A stretch of 10,231 nucleotides of DNA from the NCBI GenBank assembly GCA_003171235.1, contig PMYM01000036.1, positions 1 through 10,231 on the forward strand, given 5' to 3'. The position numbers were made by a program, and so were the translations under genes. Shown one piece after another: positions 6,347 through 10,231 of the stretch. A model generated the notes under the pieces. It saw only the letters and a program-made list of their open reading frames with translations, was not told the DNA's origin and searched no databases. Position 1 is the first letter of the stretch. Each line of letters opens with the position of its first letter. This DNA comes from Phycisphaerales bacterium (GTDB lineage: Bacteria > Planctomycetota > Phycisphaerae > SM23-33).

Positions 6347-7047
6347 TGCTCTCTCCTGATGCCTCTGGCAGCATGATAGCACTCCCCGCCCGCCCCGCAA
6401 GGGCACATCCGGCGCAGGGGGCATTGCCGGCAGGCGGGCCGGCGGGCGTGGCAGGTGCGGCGCCCGTGCTCGATCAGCAGCAGGTGCAGCCGGTAGCGGT
6501 CGCCCGGCGGAATCAACTCCCCCAGCCGCTGCTGCGTCTTCTGGGCCGAGGCCCGCTTGTTCACCAGCCCCAGCCGCCCGGCTATGCGGTGGATGTGCGT
6601 GTCCACCGGAAAAACGCTCTTGCCGAAGGCAAACAGCAGCACGCAGGCGGCGGTCTTGGGCCCCACGCCATTGAACTCCAGCAGGTAGCGATAGGCCTGC
6701 TCCGCCGGCCAGTCGCGCAGGAATTGCAGGCTCAGCCGAGCGTGGCGGCGGCGAATCTCCCCCAGGATAGCCTTGATCCGCGGGGCCTTGATGTTGGACA
6801 ACCCGCAGACGCGGATGCAGCGCTCGATCCGCTCGACCGGGCCATCGGCCACGGCGTTCCAGCCGCGAAAGCTCCGCCAGAGCTGGCGAAAACCGGCCGA
6901 GGAATTCCGGTCGGAGGTGTTCTGCGACAAGATCGTCGCCACCAACTCCCCCACCGCGCTCAATCCGCCCCGCCAAACGCGGTCGCCGTAGCATTCCACC
7001 AGCCGGTCGCGCAGGCGGATGATTCTGCTCCTGCTGTCAATGTTCAT
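6343..7047 (-). CDS. nth: Endonuclease III-like DNA glycosylase/AP lyase with 4Fe-4S cluster
   Basis: This 234-residue HhH-GPD superfamily protein is a base-excision-repair glycosylase/AP lyase. Numbered from the ATG at 7047, the helix-hairpin-helix LLEFNGVGPKTA carries the catalytic lysine K131, and VDTHIHR carries the catalytic Asp D149. The C-terminus has Cys 199, 206, 209 and 215, exactly the C-x6-C-x2-C-x5-C spacing of the endonuclease III 4Fe-4S cluster. ATILSQNTSDRN near the N-terminus matches the LLS.Q..D helix but with the N-T-S-D wording of Nth-related subgroups, so substrate range may differ from E. coli Nth (211 residues). After the cluster there is a Cys/Gly-rich tail of about 18 residues. 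A TTG start at 7059 would add four residues; ATG is preferred. The stop overlaps the amidohydrolase start by 4 bases. Confidence 0.9.
   Translation of the reverse strand: MNIDSRSRIIRLRDRLVECYGDRVWRGGLSAVGELVATILSQNTSDRNSSAGFRQLWRSFRGWNAVADGPVERIERCIRVCGLSNIKAPRIKAILGEIRRRHARLSLQFLRDWPAEQAYRYLLEFNGVGPKTAACVLLFAFGKSVFPVDTHIHRIAGRLGLVNKRASAQKTQQRLGELIPPGDRYRLHLLLIEHGRRTCHARRPACRQCPLRRMCPCGAGGECYHAARGIRREQ
6351..6357 (-). promoter_or_regulatory. Strong Shine-Dalgarno deciding the amidohydrolase start
   Basis: On the minus strand AGGAGAG stands 4 bases before the ATG at 6346, with the GGAG core about 7 bases away. It lies inside the 3' end of the endonuclease III-like gene. It is the clearest ribosome binding site in the window, and it marks a gene that appears internal to an operon. 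Confidence 0.75.
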
Positions 7048-7065
7048 GGGAAATTCCAAGATCTT

Positions 7066-7211
7066 AACGCAGAGGCGCAGAGCACGCAGAGATACGCAGA
7101 GAGAAACTCTCGAATGCTAAGAAAGATATCCACTTGCCGCCGCACTGTCTTTTGGACTCTTAAGCTCTTCTGTCCTCTGCGGCTGCTCTGCGGTCTCTGC
7201 GCCTCTGCGTA
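7066..7211. repeat. Palindromic repeat type B (ACGCAGAG family)
   Basis: The left arm from 7067 is a run of ACGCAGAG/GCGCAGAG-like units with a period of about 8-10 bases, reaching about 7102. The right arm (about 7172-7210) holds the complementary CTCTGCG units. Bases 7067-7082 are the exact reverse complement of 7195-7210 (16 bp), and imperfect pairing continues inward. A unique core of about 70 bases lies between the arms. The element fills the gap between the tatC stop and the endonuclease III start. Reading frames across it give Cys/Leu/Ala-rich peptides that I regard as spurious. Similar CGCAGAG-rich intergenic repeats are known to me from many environmental bacterial genomes. Confidence 0.88.
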
Positions 7212-7233
7212 TAGTCCTGGAACTCTCACAGCC

Positions 7234-8097
7234 CTAGTCCCGGATGCGGCCGGCAGGCTGTCTCTTCCGCCCGCCCAGGGCCAGAAACAGCATACCCAGC
7301 TCGTACAGCAGGTACATCGCCAGGGTCATGGAGACATTGCTGAAGAGGTCCTGGCTGGGGGTGGCGAAGACCGCCACCAGCAGGCAGATGAAGAACACGT
7401 ATTTGCGGCTCTTCTTGAGCGTCTGGAAGGGCACGATGCCGGTGCGGGCCAGGAACACGATCACCAGCGGGGTCTGGAAGGCCAGGCCGAAGACCAGCCC
7501 CATCAGCACCGTGAAGTTGATGTACTCGCCCAGCGTGAGCATGGGGGCGACGAAGGAGCCGCTGGCCATGGGCTGGCTGGCCGGCGGGGGCAGGGGCGAG
7601 GCCGGCACTATCCAATCCACCCAGGGCAAATGCCACTGCCCGGGAGAGGGGTAGGCGGTGTTGCCGAAGTCCAGCAGGAAGTACACCACCGCCGGCGAGA
7701 CGATCAGGAAATAAAACGCCACCCCCGCCAAAAACAGCAGGACGCTGGGCAGCACGATCCGCCGCACCACCCTCCGCTCGTTCTCGTACAGCCCGCGGGC
7801 GACGAACTGCCAGAGCTGGTAGATCACGTACGGGCTGGAGATGATCAGCCCGAAGATCAGGCACACGCGGAAATACACCACGAAGGTCGAGGCCAGGGTA
7901 TGGTAGTACAGCTTGGGCGGCTGGCCGCGGGTGCCCATCCACAGCGGCCAGAACAGCACCTGGAAGACCTGGCGGTTGAAGATGAAGGCTATCGCCACCC
8001 CCACCGCCACGCCCAGCAGCGCCAGGATGATTCGCCGGCGCAACTCGTCCAGGTGCTCGCCGAGGGTCATGCGGGCGTCAGGATCGACTCGTGCCAT
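7234..8097 (-). CDS. tatC: Twin-arginine translocase subunit TatC
   Basis: This 287-residue polytopic inner-membrane protein is TatC, which recognises twin-arginine signal peptides and, with TatA/B, exports folded proteins. The diagnostic N-terminal HLDELRRR (15-22) is followed by six hydrophobic spans (about 22-40, 72-97, 115-142, 192-213, 232-247, 253-273). ISSPYVIYQLWQFVARGLYENERR holds the conserved cytoplasmic loop Glu (E107, matching E. coli E103), and FATPSQDLFS fits the conserved TPxxD segment before the last span. It is longer than E. coli TatC (258 residues), mainly because the second periplasmic loop (about 144-190) carries a Trp/Pro-rich insertion. No tatA or tatB is adjacent. The ATG at 8097 has no Shine-Dalgarno; an alternative in-frame ATG lies 9 codons downstream, just before the HLDELRRR helix. 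Confidence 0.95.
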   Translation of the reverse strand: MARVDPDARMTLGEHLDELRRRIILALLGVAVGVAIAFIFNRQVFQVLFWPLWMGTRGQPPKLYYHTLASTFVVYFRVCLIFGLIISSPYVIYQLWQFVARGLYENERRVVRRIVLPSVLLFLAGVAFYFLIVSPAVVYFLLDFGNTAYPSPGQWHLPWVDWIVPASPLPPPASQPMASGSFVAPMLTLGEYINFTVLMGLVFGLAFQTPLVIVFLARTGIVPFQTLKKSRKYVFFICLLVAVFATPSQDLFSNVSMTLAMYLLYELGMLFLALGGRKRQPAGRIRD

Positions 8098-8103
8098 GCC
8101 CGT

Positions 8104-8109
8104 ATATTA
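8104..8109 (-). promoter_or_regulatory. Candidate -10 box of tatC
   Basis: TAATAT on the minus strand ends 6 bases before the tatC ATG, in the 43-base gap after the hydrolase stop. The surrounding sequence is very GC-rich, so the box stands out. There is no recognisable -35 box and no ribosome binding site. If real, it would give a leaderless tatC transcript. Confidence 0.35.
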
Positions 8110-8140
8110 AGAGAATCGCCCGCCCGCCGGAGTGGGAAAT

Positions 8141-8962
8141 TCAGGGCTTGGCCTGCCCGCGGGCCACCCGCCCGCTGGCGATGTCCTGAACGAGGGCGTC
8201 GTCCCACTTGTTGGCGCGGATCAGCGGGGCGACGTAATTGGCCACGAACCGGGCCGAACCGCTGGTCAGGTGCAGCCCCCAGTTGCCGCCGGCCTGCATG
8301 TCCGGGGTCCAGGGCACCTGGTAGAGCCGGCGGTAAAACGGCCGGCACTCCGGGCTGGGCAGATGGAAGCCCCCCCGCCCGGCCGATGAGGTGTGCTCGC
8401 CGTCCATGGTGCCCACCATGGTCGTGCCCGCCCCCAGCAGCACCACGTCGCGATCGGAATAGAAGCTGACGATGCCCTGCCGGCTGTTCATCAGGGCCTC
8501 CGACAATATGTATTCGGGGCTAAGCGCCACGGCCAGCATTATGATGCCGTCCACGCGGCAGCCGGGGGGCAGTTCCTCGGCTATCCAGGCGGCGACGGCG
8601 CCCCCGCCCGACTGCCCCACCAGGAACACCGGCTTGCCGGGGTGCTGGGCCTGGTAACGGGCGATACGGCTGGCATACTCCTGGGCCTTGCGGCGGTTGC
8701 GGTTCTCCGCCCGCTCGTTGTACAGGTAGGCCAGCGGAATGTGGCTGGTCCAGTCCACCCGCTCGATCTGGCAATCCACCCCGCCGGCCAGCAGGCCCTC
8801 AACGATGGACCGGTTGAAGTAGCTGGCGCCTTCAATGCCCGTCAGCACCATGACCAGGCCGTTGGCGGCCCCGGGGGCATTGCTGATTTCAATCGAGCGG
8901 GTGCACCCGCCCAGCAGGGCCAGCATACAGGCCAAAATAAAAAGGATAAATTGTTTCATCAT
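8141..8962 (-). CDS. Lipoprotein with alpha/beta-hydrolase (GxSxG) fold
   Basis: This 273-residue protein starts with a lipoprotein signal peptide: MMKQ, a hydrophobic stretch from 5 to 17, and LGGC with the lipidated Cys at 20. A membrane-anchored extracytoplasmic location is therefore likely. The mature part resembles an alpha/beta-hydrolase. VFLVGQSGGGAVA gives the nucleophile elbow GQSGG with S118. FYSDRDVV (D170 or D172) is the probable acid residue and GNWGLHL with H231 the probable catalytic His. MVLTGIEG (38-45) may form the oxyanion-hole strand. Cys64, 135 and 206 are additional. Substrate and exact family are unknown; esterase, lipase-like or peptidase activity are all possible. The gene begins only 9 bases after the T-tract of the purM terminator, has no clear ribosome binding site, and ends 43 bases before tatC. 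Confidence 0.82.
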   Translation of the reverse strand: MMKQFILFILACMLALLGGCTRSIEISNAPGAANGLVMVLTGIEGASYFNRSIVEGLLAGGVDCQIERVDWTSHIPLAYLYNERAENRNRRKAQEYASRIARYQAQHPGKPVFLVGQSGGGAVAAWIAEELPPGCRVDGIIMLAVALSPEYILSEALMNSRQGIVSFYSDRDVVLLGAGTTMVGTMDGEHTSSAGRGGFHLPSPECRPFYRRLYQVPWTPDMQAGGNWGLHLTSGSARFVANYVAPLIRANKWDDALVQDIASGRVARGQAKP

Positions 8963-8971
8963 GACGTATCT

Positions 8972-9035
8972 AAAAACCCCCCTCGGGCAGCGGGCCTCCG
9001 CCTCAACACGCTTGCGGGCGGCCCCTGCCTGAGGG
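8972..9035 (-). terminator. Intrinsic terminator of purM
   Basis: Read on the minus strand, CCCTCAGGCAG (9025-9035) pairs with CTGCCCGAGGG (8980-8990) at 10 of 11 positions. The stem continues inward with GGGCC pairing to GGCCC (9020-9024 with 8992-8996). It is followed by a short G-run and a TTTTT tract (8972-8976). It begins 9 bases after the purM stop. The loop of about 23 bases is longer than usual, but the GC-rich stem plus U-tract is a good rho-independent signal. Confidence 0.78.
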
Positions 9036-9043
9036 CTCTCTTA

Positions 9044-10126
9044 TCATACCCATTGCAGTTCCGGACCGCCCGGTACAATCTTGCCCAGCAGCCAGCACCG
9101 CTCGCCCCCCTTGCCCAACCGCTCCATCACCTTGGCCGCGTGCTTGGCCGCCACCACCAGGACAAAGCCCACGCCCATGTTGAAAACGCGGAACATCTCC
9201 GGCGCCTCCACCGGGCCGCAACGGGCGATGAGTTTGAATATCCCCGGCACCTGCCAACTGTCGCGCCTGAGCCGCCCCGTCAGGCCCTCGGGCAGCACCC
9301 GCGGCAGGTTGCCTTCCAAGCCGCCGCCGGTTATGTGGGCCATGGCCTTGACCACGCGCCGCACCTTGTAGGCCGCCAGCACGTCCAGCACGCTGCGGAC
9401 GTAAATCCGCGTCGGCTCGAGCATGGCCTGGGCGACCGTTTGCCCGCCCAACTCGTCCGGCCGGTCGCCCAGCTTCAGGCCCGCCTGGTCGAAGATCGCC
9501 CGCCGCACCAGGCCGTAGCCGTTGGAGTGCAGCCCGCTGGAGGCCAGGGCGAGAACAGCGTCGCCGGGCTTGACCCCCGAGCCGTCGATTATCCGCGCCC
9601 GCTCCACCACGCCCACGGCAAAGCCGGCCATGTCGAATTCCTCGCGCTTGTAGAAGTCGGGCATTTCGGCCGTCTCGCCGCCCAAAAGGGCGCAGCTCGC
9701 CTGGAGGCACCCAGCCGACACGCCGGCGATGATCTCCTTCATCCGCCCCGGCTCCAGCCGGCCCACCGCCAGGTAGTCCAGAAAGAACAGCGGCTCCCCG
9801 CCGGTGCAGATCAGGTCGTTGACGTTCATGGCCACCAGGTCAATGCCCACGGTATCGACCTTGCCCGCCATGAACGCGACCTTGAGCTTGGTGCCCACGC
9901 CATCGCAACAGCCGATCAGCACCGGGTCCTTGTAGTTGCGGCGCAGCAGCCGCTGCTTGAAGTCCAGGCTGAACAGCCCGGCGAAGCCGCCGTAGGGGCC
10001 CAGCACCCGCGGCGAGTAGGTCTTGCGGACCAGTTCGCGAATGCCCTCGACCATCTCGTCGCCGGCCTGGATGTCCACGCCGGCGTCCTTGTATGTCATC
10101 GCCTTGAGCTTGGAGGTCTTAGCCAT
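9044..10126 (-). CDS. purM: Phosphoribosylformylglycinamidine cyclo-ligase (AIR synthetase)
   Basis: This 360-residue cytoplasmic enzyme catalyses the fifth step of purine synthesis: ATP-dependent ring closure of FGAM to aminoimidazole ribonucleotide. Family motifs occur in order: YKDAGVDI (12-19), DGVGTK (75-80), GIDLVAMNVNDL (94-105), GGETAEMP (149-156), SSGLHSNGYGLVR (196-208), HITGGGL (264-270) and FNMGVG (315-320). It is slightly longer than E. coli PurM (345 residues) and appears complete. The ATG at 10126 is the only start that keeps YKDAGVDI near the N-terminus. The gene stands alone, without purN or other pur genes beside it, between its own promoter and a strong terminator, so it is probably monocistronic. 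Confidence 0.97.
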   Translation of the reverse strand: MAKTSKLKAMTYKDAGVDIQAGDEMVEGIRELVRKTYSPRVLGPYGGFAGLFSLDFKQRLLRRNYKDPVLIGCCDGVGTKLKVAFMAGKVDTVGIDLVAMNVNDLICTGGEPLFFLDYLAVGRLEPGRMKEIIAGVSAGCLQASCALLGGETAEMPDFYKREEFDMAGFAVGVVERARIIDGSGVKPGDAVLALASSGLHSNGYGLVRRAIFDQAGLKLGDRPDELGGQTVAQAMLEPTRIYVRSVLDVLAAYKVRRVVKAMAHITGGGLEGNLPRVLPEGLTGRLRRDSWQVPGIFKLIARCGPVEAPEMFRVFNMGVGFVLVVAAKHAAKVMERLGKGGERCWLLGKIVPGGPELQWV

Positions 10127-10135
10127 GGTCCGAAC

Positions 10136-10164
10136 ATGATAGGTCCAACACGCAAAGGCGACAA
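10136..10164 (-). promoter_or_regulatory. Sigma70-like promoter of purM
   Basis: On the minus strand TTGTCG (10159-10164) and TATCAT (10136-10141) are exactly 17 bases apart and match the -35 and -10 consensus at 4/6 and 5/6. The -10 box ends 9 bases before the purM ATG. Initiation 7 bases after it would leave a leader of only about 3 bases, with no Shine-Dalgarno. No obvious PurR-type operator or purine riboswitch is seen in the available upstream sequence. Confidence 0.68.
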
Positions 10165-10181
10165 CGGAAAATAGAACCGTG

Positions 10182-10221
10182 GTGAATCGGTGATTCGGTT
10201 AATCAGTGAATCGGTAAATCG
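10182..10221. repeat. 8-bp tandem repeat (GTGAATCG), type C, at the right edge
   Basis: Five consecutive 8-bp units occur: GTGAATCG, GTGATTCG, GTTAATCA, GTGAATCG and GTAAATCG. Units 1 and 4 are identical and the others differ at 1-3 positions. The tract lies about 55 bases upstream of the purM start, just behind its -35 box. By analogy with types A and B this may be the left arm of a palindromic element whose other arm lies beyond the window (inference). Confidence 0.8.
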
Positions 10222-10231
10222 ATCAAGGCGC

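Noticed and set aside
6347..6994. N-terminal extension of the amidohydrolase reading frame
   Set aside because: It lies entirely within the endonuclease III-like gene in another frame and is Arg/Pro/Ala-rich. The ATG at 6346 has a strong ribosome binding site.
7044..7229. Small minus-strand reading frame of 61 codons
   Set aside because: It consists almost wholly of the CGCAGAG-type repeat; its Cys/Leu/Ala-rich translation is the typical spurious product of that repeat.
6316..8469. Very long open plus-strand frame (about 717 codons), with similar ones at 171-1139, 3856-5151 and 8393-10174
   Set aside because: They lie antisense to recognisable genes (amidohydrolase, nth-like, tatC, rbsK, GH123-like, hydrolase, purM), carry no family motifs, and are Gly/Ala/His/Arg-rich, as expected from shadow frames in GC-rich DNA.

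Overview
The window is GC-rich bacterial chromosome with nine complete protein-coding genes. Eight lie on the minus strand; only the small thioesterase gene (2671-3084) is on the plus strand. The gene content suggests a planctomycete-like bacterium, possibly of the Phycisphaerae. The reasons are a zinc-ribbon/membrane protein of a type I associate with that group, a secreted GH123/DUF4091-type glycosidase, a proline-rich insertion in TatC, and many dispersed palindromic repeats. This assignment is inference: no marker gene in the window settles it.

Layout from left to right. Positions 1-203 hold no gene but contain a large foldback with 21-bp perfect arms. Next are rbsK (ribokinase, 204-1145) and, 42 bases upstream of it on the same strand, a gene for a zinc-ribbon, single-membrane-span protein with duplicated TPR-like C-terminal units (1188-2615). 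A 55-base divergent promoter region separates that gene from a hotdog-fold acyl-CoA thioesterase (2671-3084, plus). The thioesterase stop codon lies inside a palindromic repeat. Converging on it is a secreted GH123-like glycosidase (3196-5127). Upstream of that, across a second copy of the same repeat, are an amidohydrolase-2 family enzyme (5252-6346) and an endonuclease III-like DNA glycosylase (6343-7047), which overlap by ATGA. A second, unrelated palindromic repeat (7066-7211) separates these from tatC (7234-8097). Then come a lipoprotein alpha/beta-hydrolase (8141-8962), a strong intrinsic terminator (8972-9035) and purM (9044-10126) with a clear sigma70-like promoter. The right edge holds a third repeat type with an 8-bp period.

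The genes are mostly housekeeping (purM, tatC, nth-like, rbsK) mixed with carbohydrate and small-molecule catabolism (GH123-like enzyme, amidohydrolase, ribokinase). No single pathway ties them together. I see no phage, CRISPR, toxin-antitoxin or defence system, tRNA or rRNA. The most unusual material is intergenic: several repeat types with a similar design (short-period tandem arms, inverted around a unique core in the two complete types), and a pattern in which candidate -10 boxes sit directly before start codons that lack ribosome binding sites, suggesting leaderless transcripts.
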